Below, in pieces: positions 10,808 to 21,023 of a DNA stretch of 64,000 nt. Under the pieces are notes generated by a model. It did no database searches. It was not told where the DNA came from and was given only the letters and a program-made list of their open reading frames with translations. The stretch is from NCBI GenBank assembly GCA_036674765.1, contig JARVKI010000094.1:62001-126000 (forward strand), read 5' to 3'. Source of the DNA: Seiridium cupressi. Its lineage: Eukaryota; Ascomycota; Sordariomycetes; Amphisphaeriales; Sporocadaceae. Numbering within the stretch: the first letter of the stretch is position 1; every line of letters starts with the position of its first letter. The translations under genes and the position numbers were made by a program.

Positions 10808-12057
10808 GGTAACCCGGGGAGGGTGGGGGCTTGGTATTTCCAACGCCAGCGCTTACTCAAACTCCTTCCTATACCCACGTTAGAACTTGATCAGAGTTCG
10901 TCGGCTAGACTAAGTGCCGGGCTGTAGACTGCCATAGTTTCATATGTATGGTATCCTGAAAGTTACAAGCATTCGACACAGGAGTTGAGGAAGAGTGGGG
11001 GCATGTCGGCCGTGGACCATGCACCAGCCAGGCTCATTGGTGCTCCAGGTGCGTGGTTTCGAGCATGCGATCTTCAAACCCACTAGCTTAAGTACTGGGT
11101 CCAGATCAAGAGCTCATGTCTCGACGAATGGTGCAAGTACGGCCAACGACCTGGCAATCATTGATCACTAAGATAATCAGAGATACACTATTGATGTTGA
11201 GAGCATTCGAAACAGCGCATGAAAGCCAAAGACCAGCACAATTATGTAGTACATTACTAATGCAGTTGATACGTCCACCTACCTGGCCTCAGCCGTTCTC
11301 AATCTACTGCTATGCTTTATCGCGCACCCTGACAGCATCTCGCTGCCATCTTCCGTTCCGCTGCCGCCAGATGCGGCTCAACTTGAATCTTGGGGTATTC
11401 GCTTAGCACTACGTTGTAGCCATGGGTGCCCCTAGCGCCTTGACATGTTTCGTCTCAACTTCTGTCGTCTTCTGCTAAATTCGGACCAAGACCCACTATA
11501 ACAGGGGGTTCAGCGCATCATCAGTCGCCAAAAGGCCGTCAGTGAAACCCGGAATGGTCCACTTTTTCCAACATCGAGACCTAACATCACGTCTCATATA
11601 TTCGTGAGACACGAACTGTCGCCAAATCCTTCCAACAGACATGACTTGTTCGTGTTGCTCTGTACCTTGTTCAGATGAAATGAATCAAGCCTTGATGCTT
11701 TCCAGGAACAACATGATCGCCATAAGTTGCGACGAACGGTGATCCACGTTGATGGTACTGCCCAGACACACGCCAAGTGACTGATGGCCTGGATCGCCCA
11801 TGCTTGATCGAGGGCCCCAGAATGAGATGACTCTGGGCAATGGGGAAAAGGTATAAGTTGTCGACTATCCCACATCTTGGCATCTAATCTTGGGCCTCTC
11901 CGATATCACTACTCTCCCATTCATTCTAGCAATTCAGTATTGATCTTTCTCTCTTTTGGCTGGGCCAACTTCGATTCGCTATACAATTACTTTAATTTCA
12001 ACTGCCGGTCAATTTAACCTACACAGAATAGACACTGTCTTTATTTTCACAATCAAA
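10808..12057. other. Intergenic, 1.25 kb, nothing recognised
   Basis: Short frames on both strands show no recognisable family. The right end, pyrimidine-rich from about 11,890, is the likely promoter and leader of the secreted repeat protein. Confidence 0.5.
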
Positions 12058-12735
12058 ATGAAGTTCCTCAACATCCTCGTCTTGGCTGCTTCGGTCAGTG
12101 CCTTCTCTCTCGACCCTCGCCACCATCAGTCGAAGAATGCCAAGGGCAACAAGGCTGCCAAGGCTAGCAAGGCCAACAACACAGCACGAGCTATCGAAGC
12201 TGTGACACCCGAGACACGCGCGCTTCCTGTTTCTGTTGATATTGAGAACCGCAATGTCGTCGAGGTCCGACATCACCAGTCGAAAAATTCCAAGGCTAGC
12301 AAAGCCAGCAAGGCCAATAAGAACGGCAATGCCGCCGCAAACGCGACTGCAAGGGCCGTTGAGAGCTCAGAGGACGAGAAGCGCGCCTTGCCAGTCGAAA
12401 TTGACGCCCGCGATACTGTTGCTGCCCGCCACCACCAGTCGAAAAATTCCAAGGCCAGCAAGGCTAGTAAGGCTAGCAAGAATGGTAACGCGGCCGCCAA
12501 CGCGACGGCTAGAGCTGTCGATACTCTGGAGGATGAGAAGCGCTCTATGCCTGTACCACTAGACTTGGAGGGCCGTGATGTCGAGGCACGCCACCACCAG
12601 TCGAAGAACGCAAAGGGCAACAAGGCCAGCAAGGCCAGCAAGAATGGAAACGCGGCTGCCAACGCGACCGCGCGAGCAGTTGACACGGAAGGAAAGGCTC
12701 CTGTGGATCTGGTTGGCAGGGCCTTCGTCGCCTAA
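12058..12735 (+). CDS. Secreted tandem-repeat precursor with Lys-Arg sites (Kex2-type repeat protein candidate)
   Basis: One exon of 225 residues, starting at the Met that opens a clear signal peptide (MKFLNILVLAASVSAFS); an upstream in-frame Met at 11,956 would bury it. After Pro-Arg come four repeats that begin HHQSKN (at 12,121, 12,271, 12,430 and 12,592), each with Lys/Ala/Ser runs (KASKASKA) and an N-A-T or N-N-T glycosylation sequon. Repeats 2-4 share KNGNAAANATARAV exactly. Units are separated by acidic spacers ending in EKR-ALPV or EKR-SMPV, or in Thr-Arg in the first, so Kex2 could release repeat peptides. No Cys or Tyr lies in the repeats, so ustiloxin-type cyclisation is not indicated, and no UstYa-like gene is near. 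Function unknown; a cell-surface or secreted peptide role is inferred. Confidence 0.85.
   Translation: MKFLNILVLAASVSAFSLDPRHHQSKNAKGNKAAKASKANNTARAIEAVTPETRALPVSVDIENRNVVEVRHHQSKNSKASKASKANKNGNAAANATARAVESSEDEKRALPVEIDARDTVAARHHQSKNSKASKASKASKNGNAAANATARAVDTLEDEKRSMPVPLDLEGRDVEARHHQSKNAKGNKASKASKNGNAAANATARAVDTEGKAPVDLVGRAFVA
12121..12714 (+). repeat. Four tandem coding repeats of ~150-162 bases
   Basis: Units start at 12,121, 12,271, 12,430 and 12,592, spaced 150, 159 and 162 bases. They are similar in protein but diverged at third codon positions. The first unit is the most different and lacks the KNGNAAANATARAV block. Confidence 0.85.
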
Positions 12736-13207
12736 ATCGCTTGCTCAAAACTGGTGTATGAATTTAGAATTTCGTGGTGGAGATATCAGGACGTTGCGAC
12801 CATAGACATGATTTGGCGAGCTTTCATTATTAATACATGCAAATTCATTCGCGTGCAAACTTCGTGTTATTGCTCCGAGTCAGAGAATTGGAATTCTGTC
12901 TCGGCAACGCCTATTCATTATTTGTATCGACATGATGCTTATCAAGTGTTAGCTGCCAAAGATTTACTCGCTTGGAAGGGTCCCCAACGGAGGGCGAACT
13001 CGAAATTGGTCGTTATGGATTCACCTAGTTGAAGCTGATAAACATGAACAACGCACTCTCAATTGAAAGAGTTGCTCAGACTTGATATCATTAATATGCT
13101 CGAAAGTATTGACAATAGTTTAAAGTTTATATTAAATAATTATATCGTTCTATTAGATGATCAAAAACTATGTACTCGAAGTAAATTTGTTATTTCCAGG
13201 AAGTCGC
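12736..13207. other. Intergenic, partly AT-rich
   Basis: Between the repeat protein and the 3' end of the laccase gene. From about 13,080 to 13,200 it is AT-rich. No gene is seen. Confidence 0.5.
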
Positions 13208-15075
13208 TTATATGCCAGAGTCCTGTTGAAATACCTTATTGTCCCCCGCCTGATAGGCCTCCCACGCTGAGCAAGTGTCTTGGATGTCACCTGCGGTTAC
13301 AAGATCTGCGATCTCAGATTCACGTTCCAGTATCTGGAGTGAAAATCCCTGAGACGCATGCCATCCAATCTGAACGTCACTAGTCAATTGCTTGTGCGAT
13401 CATGATATCGGGCCTGTGGAGTACTCACATGGCAGTGCAAAAGCCAAACACCAGGGTTATCAGTAACGAAACCAATGACGAGATAACCGTTGGCAGCGAG
13501 CATAGCTACATCACGCCGAGGCGGGTTATTCAGCTGGAGGGAAACATCCGATGTATAGACAGCATCTGAGCCTTGAGCAAGGACCCAGAAGTCGTGGCCG
13601 TGTAGATGAATGGGGTGAGCCTCGGCAGCTATTAGCACTTGGCATTCAATCCAATGGAATTTATGACTTACTATAGGTACATTAGGGTCATTCTGCACCA
13701 CAATATACACGAATGATTGCTTCTGATTGACCTCATATACGTTCTCGGAAGCCTCGAATTCCGAATCTTCGTCGATGACTTGCCGCAAGGCTGACGGAAG
13801 AGTGTTAGCTCATGGACCAGTTTTGAGGATATCTAACTTACTCGGTGAACTCCAGTTCCCTAAGAATGATTGTCCATTGAGGCTCCACGTGAAAATACTC
13901 GTGGTAGCGGAGGTGTTGTCGCCAAGGTCGAACTCGCTCGTCTGTGCGGGTGAACTCACATCGAGTGAGTAATATGGTACGAGACTGCTCGACGGCTCGA
14001 GGCAGTTCATCGTGACATCGTACGCGGTACTGGTAGGGTCAGAGCTCGAGAACTGGTTATAGCGGACAATGCCTTTGATGTTGTCTTGGCTGTCGTTTTC
14101 CGTACTACACGCCGTATCGGGGACCGCCCTCATCCAGTAGTCTCCTTCGGGCTGATCTGCTTCAACGATCACATCGTAGCGCTGCCCGACACCGATACTA
14201 AGCACGTCCGTCGTGAAGGGTTCAATAGGTACGAAGTCGTTGGCAATGACAGTGAGATTGTGGTTGTCGATCGAGAATTTGAAGAATGTATCCATTGCAG
14301 TGTTGACAATGCGAAAGCGGTGTCGCTTTCCAGCCGTGAAACTGGTTTCGAACCGGTTGCCAGAGTCTCCGTACACGTTGGTGCCATTGATGAGTCCGTT
14401 CTGTGCCCCAGGTGGTTTTCCAAACCGCACCACCGACTGCCACAGCCGATCAGTCGTATCGTGGAACCAGTCGCTCAAGACCAAAATGCCTTCATCTATG
14501 TCGTATGGAGCTGTGGCTGGGCCTCGAACGACTATACCACCAATCACACCGTTCCAAGCTTGCAGGGAGTAATGTGAGTGATACCAACTATGCCCGTACT
14601 GAGAAGCATGCCACTTGTATGTCATGCTCTGGCCCGATGCCAGGGGACATTGTGTAACTGAGGCCACGCCGTCATGGTCATTACTCAAGTATTGGCGCAC
14701 ACCGTGCCAATGCAAACTTGTTCCGTTGTTTAGAACCGAGTTCGTGACATGAACGACGATGTCATCCCCCCAATCCGCCTCGATAGTTGGCCCCGGAAAC
14801 TGATCATTGACAGTCATTACATCCCTGGAGAACCCATCGAAGGCTGCCGTACCTTCTTGGATCTCCAAAAAGTACTCGCGCGTCACCCCTGTGCTTGGTC
14901 CATCGTCGTAATAGTTGGTGTCTAGTGAATATGCTCCCCAGCAGTTCGGAGACTCTGCCGAGTCAAAACTACAGTCATCGCGCCCCAATTTGGAAGACCT
15001 GTCTTGGGGAGCCGCAAGGACGTACGAAGTAAACACAATGCTTAATAAAGAGAAAACGGAGCGTGAATTCCGCAT
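13208..15075 (-). CDS. Secreted laccase (multicopper oxidase)
   Basis: Exons 15075-13842, 13790-13429 and 13369-13208 give about 585 residues. A signal peptide (to ~residue 21) precedes three cupredoxin domains. All four copper motifs are present: GTSLHWHGVRQ, WYHSHYSLQ, HPIHLHGHDFWVL and, across the last intron, HCH-IGWHASQGF, where the residue at the axial T1 position is Phe. Several N-glycosylation sequons are visible. Laccases oxidise phenols at a T1 copper and reduce oxygen at the trinuclear centre outside the cell. One oddity: about 18 extra codons (~13,632-13,682) lie between NDPNVP and AEAHPIHLHG. They begin with GTAAGT and end TAATAG like an intron, but removing them breaks the frame, so I keep them as coding. 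A TATA-like element lies ~60 bases upstream. Confidence 0.9.
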
Positions 15076-15135
15076 GATTCAAACTGGACGAGAGCCCTGG
15101 CGAGTTCAATACTAGCTTTGGAGCGTTTGGGCATG

Positions 15136-15143
15136 TATATAAC
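15136..15143 (-). promoter_or_regulatory. TATA-like element of the laccase gene
   Basis: Reads TTATATAC on the minus strand, roughly 60 bases upstream of the laccase start codon. Assigned by sequence and distance only. Confidence 0.4.
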
Positions 15144-16360
15144 TTGGTAGGTAACGATGTCAGAGATAGGTCTGCCAAGACCTCCGAGCAGGAGCCCTTA
15201 TACATGCATGCACGGTGTGGCCAAAGTTCGATAGTCCGGGCATCTTAGCCGCTGCAATACGAGAAGGATTGATAGAATGTGCCAGCCTAGTTCAGGGCTT
15301 TGCTCGTAAGTAGTCCGAGCCAGCTGCGCTTCCATGGCTCAAACGCCGAAATGACGATTTCATTCTGCGAATGGGGCTAGCTGCGGAGTCAGAGCATTGC
15401 TGAACTGTCCCTATATCAAAGATAGGCTGAAACTATTTGCAAACTAGGTGCCGTCATCCGACCTCCATCTAGTAAAACCGAGAGGTTACAGCACCAGCAC
15501 CCAGATTTAGGCGCATACAGGACCGGACGTCCGGTCGGGCCCCACTATCGTGTGACGATCGGGGGCGCCGCTACCAATGCACGATGCAGGAAGCAGCAAT
15601 GATGGCCGTCGAGTCCGAGTGCCAGTCATTCAGTAGCAAGGTAGCAATCGATTCATGTGGTCATCAAAACAGTTTTCCGCAAGTAAGGCAAATCAGCTAT
15701 GATGTACCCTGTCGTGAATTGACAACGCTGTGGCAGCCGGCCACCCTAACATACATTAGCGCCGATCAAGACCAAGTAACTCGGGCAACAGCTCAACTAT
15801 ATCCTTTTGCCTAATATAGAGATGACACGCGACAGATACTTACATGAGATGTGTGGGACATATTAATCAATGAGACGCAACGTATCGTGACCTTGATGGT
15901 ATGTAGTCCATCCCGATGCCCTACACCAAGCATGTGATATTGTGTGCCGAGTATAGCAACCAGCCATACCAACGTTGACGGCACAAACCCTGCAGGTAAA
16001 CTACCATTATAACTAGGCGATACATAAATGTGGCACTCCAATGGCAAAAATCGCTCTTGTATAGTACGTCTCGGTGTAAAAGGATTAGGGATGTCTCATG
16101 TAAAAGGCTATCAGCCCAGAAGATAGAAGAAGCCCATAAATGTGAACGAAGCAGACGGCCAATGGAGAAGGCTAGCTTAGCGCCTATGGCCTGGAAAATA
16201 CATACCAAACTTATAATCGAGCCTCGACTCAATCTGTAGGCTAGACAAGCTCATCGGGTAACCTCGAGAGTGGGTGCACTATGACTGGGTAGTCGACGAG
16301 GTGGGACAATGGTACGCCTAGTATGATGTATTAAAAAGATAGTCTCCAGTGTTACGAACA
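15144..16360. other. Intergenic, nothing recognised
   Basis: Gene-free stretch between the laccase promoter and the AT-rich island. Short frames such as 15584-15814 plus and 16232-15921 minus have no family features. Confidence 0.5.
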
Positions 16361-16830
16361 TAACCCCGGCAGCCCGACCTAGCGGAAAGGAAAAACGAAT
16401 AGTCCGAAAAGACTATATTAAAAAGTTAACACCTGGCTATAAGTGTAAGGAAAGGATTAATCCGAAATAAACTTAAAAAAGATTACGGTTTTAATAATAA
16501 ATTAAAATAAAAAAATTATTTAAATTATAATAATTTAAATAAATTAAACGAAAAAATTATAAAAATAAAAATAATTTAATATATTTATAAAAAAATAAAT
16601 AAATATATATATAATTATAAAAGTTTCTTATATAAATAATTATTACTTTAATAATTAACCTAAAAATATTTATTTATTTATAAAAAAGGCTTATTAAACC
16701 TTAACGATTATATTTTTATTTTATTAAGATTTAATATTCTTATTTTATATTACGTACCCTGTTAGCATAAACCTAATACCAGTATATTATCCTAAAGTTT
16801 ATCCTGACGATAGTATATTCGTTACATAAT
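16360..16830. other. Very AT-rich island
   Basis: From about 16,440 to 16,760 the sequence is nearly all A and T, with long TAA/TTA/AAT runs and almost no C or G, unlike any other part of the window. This is how strongly RIP-mutated repeat remnants look in ascomycetes, but no transposon homology survives that I can recognise. An alternative is an AT-rich structural or replication element. Confidence 0.6.
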
Positions 16831-17438
16831 GCTGGCATGGTCAGCAAAACACTCGCTACCACCCCTTTCTACTCGGGATAGGGTATTTGTAGTAGCCTGT
16901 AGAGCTACGCATCTCCCACGTATGCTCCTTGGATGATTTTCGTAGATAGTGCATAGCAAAATAATGGCAATAAACGCCCCATAGTCTAAATGTACTCATG
17001 ACCATGGAACTTGAAGCCTGCTCACTAGCTGATCGTTTCTCGATACGTCTACACTACTTATGCAAATACCACTTCACGATGGGCCACTGGTTATTAGTGG
17101 TATTGACGGGGAAAATGAGGTCAGACCATCCGTCATTATCGGAGCACCGCAGAGATTCAGTTGTCGGTCGACGAATGAGGCCGGCGTGTGTGTGCGGAGC
17201 AATTCGTCTTGATGCATAATGAACTTGTTATGATTACTAGATTTCAGCGTTGTGGTCATCTGATAGGAGCAGACTGGCAGTGCTAACGTCATCTGCTCAC
17301 CACCCTTAGAACGGAATAAAGCTGTGATCCATTAAACAACGAATAGTTTGCGCTAATTTACCATATACATCATATGTAGATGCATCACTGTCTGCGCAGC
17401 TCTGTTATTTGTGGGGAGGTGGATTCGACATCTGCAAC
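16831..17438. other. Intergenic, nothing recognised
   Basis: Between the AT-rich island and the promoter of the small secreted protein. No gene is seen on either strand. Confidence 0.45.
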
Positions 17439-17446
17439 TATATAAG
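17439..17446 (+). promoter_or_regulatory. TATA box of the small cysteine-rich protein gene
   Basis: TATATAAG, about 113 bases upstream of the start codon at 17,559 and thus placed for a leader of some 80 bases. Confidence 0.5.
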
Positions 17447-17558
17447 CAGACGAAAGCCAAGTTATCCACTGGAGAAATTGGATCAGTACCCAACAAAGTC
17501 ATTCCAACCCAATATATACATACTATCTGTTCATTTTCAGTTAGGAAATCGTTTTAAA

Positions 17559-17969
17559 ATGAAGTTTTCCGTCACACTTCTGTCCTTTATGGCCGGATTG
17601 GCCATGGCGAACCCAACGGTGCCCAATGACTTGGAGGCACGAGTTGACTGTTCGACATGTGGTTGTTCGTCTGCAGAACCCTGCACTGTAAGTTCCTGTC
17701 CTGTAGTATACTGGAATTTAGACATTATGTGCTAAACTTAATCGTGTAGTTCGACGTGAGTTTATCGTAGTTATTGAATCTGATGACTGTTGCCAGAATA
17801 CTGATTCATGTGCCGACTCAAGTGTTGCCAAGTAAGTTACTCACATTCGAAATAACAACATACATGGGTAGAACTTGCTAACACTTCTTGCAAAGTAAAT
17901 GGGAAGTGAGATCAGAGCTATGGAGTTGGTCAGAATGGTCGCTGTATGGAGTTCTCCATTGGAGTTTAA
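17559..17969 (+). CDS. Small secreted cysteine-rich protein, 3' structure uncertain
   Basis: Exon 1 (17559-17687) encodes a signal peptide (MKFSVTLLSFMAGLAMA) and then LEARVDCSTCGCSSAEPC, ending at a GTAAGT donor. A likely next exon (17797-17831) adds NTDSCADSSVA and ends at another GTAAGT. A third block reads DQSYGVGQNGRCMEFSIGV followed by TAA at 17967-17969 and looks like the natural C-terminus, but no acceptor I can find joins it in phase; the phase that does join (acceptor ~17,893) gives a Trp-rich tail ending near 18,070. So either the gene has a small frame error or I have missed a splice site. A micro-exon TTCGAC is also possible between exons 1 and 2. Function unknown; the type is common among secreted effector-like proteins. 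Confidence 0.5.
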
Positions 17970-18070
17970 GCTCGGCCTCCCAGAGGCGGGTTATTGTCGT
18001 TACTAGTCCCAGCTGCGGAATAGCAAGGAATATTTTTAATGCATTACATATTGCCATGTTGCCATGGTGA

Positions 18071-18452
18071 CGCTTGCTGACGCAATGCTATTGCCTTGCT
18101 TGTCGCAGCTCGGCTGGCCAGATGGAGCCCATAAACACGTCAACAATACGGGAAACACTAAATGTCTAAACTTCATGGGTGTAATGACCATAGGTCTCAT
18201 ATGGAATAATGCCTGAGATCCAGCTATCGATCTGGTCAATTATTAGAGATAAACCTGTAGGTTCCAGCTGATCTGACTGCTTCTTAGGTGGGCCTCCGGA
18301 CTTAGGCGGCCGTTTCGGACCAATGATCTCAAGAGTCCCAGTAGCGCCGCGAAGTTTTTAGGCGCCCCAATACCAAACTTGCAAATTAACCTTAGAACAC
18401 TTGAACGCAAAACGAGGCTTCACTTGCGGCAACCGTTCATATTTTCGTAGAC
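18071..18452. other. Intergenic, promoter of the rRNA methyltransferase gene
   Basis: No gene recognised. The last 60 bases should carry the leader of the methyltransferase gene. Confidence 0.45.
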
Positions 18453-19833
18453 ATGAAGAAGTTTGAGCGTCATTCTCAATCGCAGAGGAAACACGGCCCC
18501 CTGTCCGTCAGCAGTGCATCAAAAGCACCGGCACCTCCCCCTAGCAGTCGTCCAGGATGGACTGGGCCAGGATTCGTGAAGAAGGCTGCCCGGAAACCTC
18601 GCCCATCTCCCACCCCACAAGCTCTGACACCGACGGTTCAGGGCAACATTCTCCCTGTGGAACTGCAACAGCTCATTCTTGATATCTTTCGGAGCACATT
18701 TCCTGCATGTCATGATTTTGCGGCGTTGAAGCCTTCGCTGCGTCAGATCAACGAGGCGTTGCTTCGAAGAGATCTCGAGATGGCTTTCGGGAGTGAGGAG
18801 TTCCTGGAAGGTTATGCAATTCGTTGGAGTCCAAGTCGAGCACTAGGGTATTCGAACTTGCTGGCACAGATCTGCGAGCAGAAGAGCGACAACGCATGGG
18901 TCAAACGATTGATTGGAGATGTGGAGGGAAAGCCAGCGAGAGTGGTATGTACTTTCTTGGGCCCCTTCTTGCCTCTTCGGGCTTCTGTTCAAAGGTCAAC
19001 ATGTTTCAGAGCCAGGCAGTCCCGGGATGTTTTTCAAGACCCCCATGAAATATCCTCAAGAGCAATTACTGACCTGGGTTGGACGTCAGATATGCTTTGG
19101 GGGTGGTGCGGCAGAGATGATGGCCTTTGCTGGATTGCTACGCCATGTTCGGAAGAGCGCTGCTGGCAAGCCGTGTGCTGCATCTCCAGCCCGGCTTGAA
19201 GATGATTCACCCAGTAACGTGCACACTCCTGTCAATCTCCACCTAGTCGACGCGGCAGATTGGTCATCAGTTGTGTCAAAACTGCAAGTGGGTGTGACAA
19301 GTCCGCCTGCACTTTCCAAGTACGCCAGTGCCGCTGCCCGCGCATTGAACGCATCTCTCCTTTCACCACGAGCTATCGAGGTAAGCTTTGAGCGAGCTGA
19401 TATTCTCGATTTGGCCCTGGAAGATCTACGCCCTTTGCTTGGACCTGAGCCGCTGCTGCTGACTCTGTTTCTCACCATTAATGACCTCTATACTACTTCG
19501 ATGCGCAAAACCACCGCTTTCTTGCGAAGGTTAACCCACGTGGCACCAACTGAGAGCCTATTGCTGGTGGTCGAAACTGCAGATGCTGTTTCCCCTGCTC
19601 GTACCGTCAAGCACGGAGAGGAGACGATGGAATACTCCATCAATTGGCTGTTGGACAAAGCTCTGCTCCCAACTGGAGAGAAAGGCGAAGATGGCGAGCA
19701 AGAGCTGGAATTGATGTGGGAAAGGCTTATCGAGGATGCGGACGTGCTGTATAGACTTCCCGAGAAACGATTGGCATACCCGGTCAGTCTGGAAAACTTG
19801 AGACTGCAGGTGCATATGTTCAAGCGCCTTTGA
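18453..19833 (+). CDS. 25S rRNA uridine-N3 methyltransferase family protein (Bmt6-like)
   Basis: Exons 18453-18944 and 19090-19833 give 411 residues. I chose the acceptor before ATATGCTTTGGG because it rebuilds the SAM-binding motif as ARV-ICFGGGAAEMMAFAGLL in phase; the downstream frame is open for 59 codons before it, so other acceptors would insert residues. The N-terminus is basic and Pro-rich. Later blocks VNLHLVDAADWSSVVSKL and SLLLVVETAD are typical of the fungal SAM-dependent methyltransferase family that includes yeast Bmt6, which makes m3U in 25S rRNA. The family motif is often GGGAGAE; here it is one residue shorter (GGGAAE). Located probably in nucleus or nucleolus, by inference. 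Confidence 0.75.
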
Positions 19834-20048
19834 AGGCCGCCGACAACTGCAAGAGATGCGGAGACATGGTTAAGATACGTCAGTACGTCCGGCACTAGGT
19901 TAATTACTCCAAGCTAGACCCGAAGGAGCACTCATCAAGCCCAGTCCTTAGCGTGTTTATTTCTGTTCTCGCTACCGGCTTGGGACATTTAGCGATACGC
20001 GACGCTGATGTTCCCTGATGATGGCAATGGGTCACGCGAGCAGTTCCG

Positions 20049-21023
20049 ATGTTCGAAGTACGCCAGGCTGGCGCCAAAGGTTTCGGTATCTTCGCGTCTC
20101 GCTCAATCCCACGTGGGACTCGGATTCTGGTCGAGCGTGCGTTACTATCAATTAATAAACAAAACCCCAGCATTCTCGCTGCCGCTGGACAGCTGTCCTC
20201 TACCGACCATAAATCGCTACTACGACTGTCCCTCAACCAGTCCAAACGGTCAGGTGTTGTCGGGCTTGTCCTCGCAGCATGGCAGTGTTTTCCCTTCAAT
20301 CTGATGGCCATCGGCCAGAGCAGGGAAGTCCTTAACATCTTCTACAACAACAACTTTGCTCTCTCGGACGAGCTGGGCACAAGGGCACTGTTCCCCACTG
20401 TGGCACGCATCAATCACTCCTGCGTGCCGAACTCTCAGGGAAACTTTAACGAAATCCTGAGAAGCTTTACTATCCACGCTACGAGGAGCATTGCGCGGGG
20501 AGAAGAAGTCACCATCTCATATCTGCGCGACGGGCTGGCCTTGCGTGCAGCTCGCCAAGCCAAACTCCATGCAGGATATGACTTCCATTGCGGATGCGAA
20601 TTATGCTCTGGAAGTTTTCGGAGGCGAAAGGAAAGCCGCGAGAGGCGAGACGAGATCCGGTTGCAGCTAATGGCCTTTGCAAGGCTTCAGGGACCCGCCT
20701 ACGCCCCAGAGATGATAGTCCGCAAGCTTGCGCTCACGCGACTCATCATCGACACCTACGAACTCGAAGGGCTTGCCGGTAGGGAGTTGGCCTCTCTGTA
20801 CTCGACTGCAGCTGGACTGGCTATGAGTCTGGATGATCATAGTCTAGCGGCGACCTTGGGTGCTAGAGGCCTTGGGTTGGAGAAGGATGCTGTCGGCCAT
20901 GACAGTCCCTTTTACAAGGCCAGCCGGTTGGCTTTTACTCAGATGAGATTTGGAAACGAAAAGACACAGCAGATTTTGCCAGACGACACGTCACCTGAAC
21001 TGTCTTATGCTCCTTGGACGTGA
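20049..21023 (+). CDS. SET-domain protein (SMYD/Set5-like lysine methyltransferase candidate)
   Basis: A single exon of 324 residues. The N-terminus begins the SET fold directly (EVRQAGAKGFGIFASRSIPRGTRIL), the core RINHSCVPNS lies near residues 120-130, GEEVTISYL near 155-163, and a post-SET CGCELC near 182-187 gives zinc-binding Cys. The helical C-terminal part continues to the end. No MYND finger is visible within the SET insert, unlike canonical SMYD proteins. Such proteins methylate lysines of histones or other proteins, but substrate cannot be inferred. The catalytic-site Tyr of GEEVTISY is retained, so activity is plausible. Confidence 0.85.
   Translation: MFEVRQAGAKGFGIFASRSIPRGTRILVERALLSINKQNPSILAAAGQLSSTDHKSLLRLSLNQSKRSGVVGLVLAAWQCFPFNLMAIGQSREVLNIFYNNNFALSDELGTRALFPTVARINHSCVPNSQGNFNEILRSFTIHATRSIARGEEVTISYLRDGLALRAARQAKLHAGYDFHCGCELCSGSFRRRKESRERRDEIRLQLMAFARLQGPAYAPEMIVRKLALTRLIIDTYELEGLAGRELASLYSTAAGLAMSLDDHSLAATLGARGLGLEKDAVGHDSPFYKASRLAFTQMRFGNEKTQQILPDDTSPELSYAPWT

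Noticed and set aside
12058..12735. Ustiloxin/dikaritin-type RiPP precursor
   Set aside because: Repeats lack the Tyr-containing core, only two spacers have Lys-Arg, and no UstYa-like gene is near; the tyrosinase is over 40 kb away.
14086..14577. Plus-strand frame opposite the laccase
   Set aside because: Antisense shadow of conserved laccase sequence.
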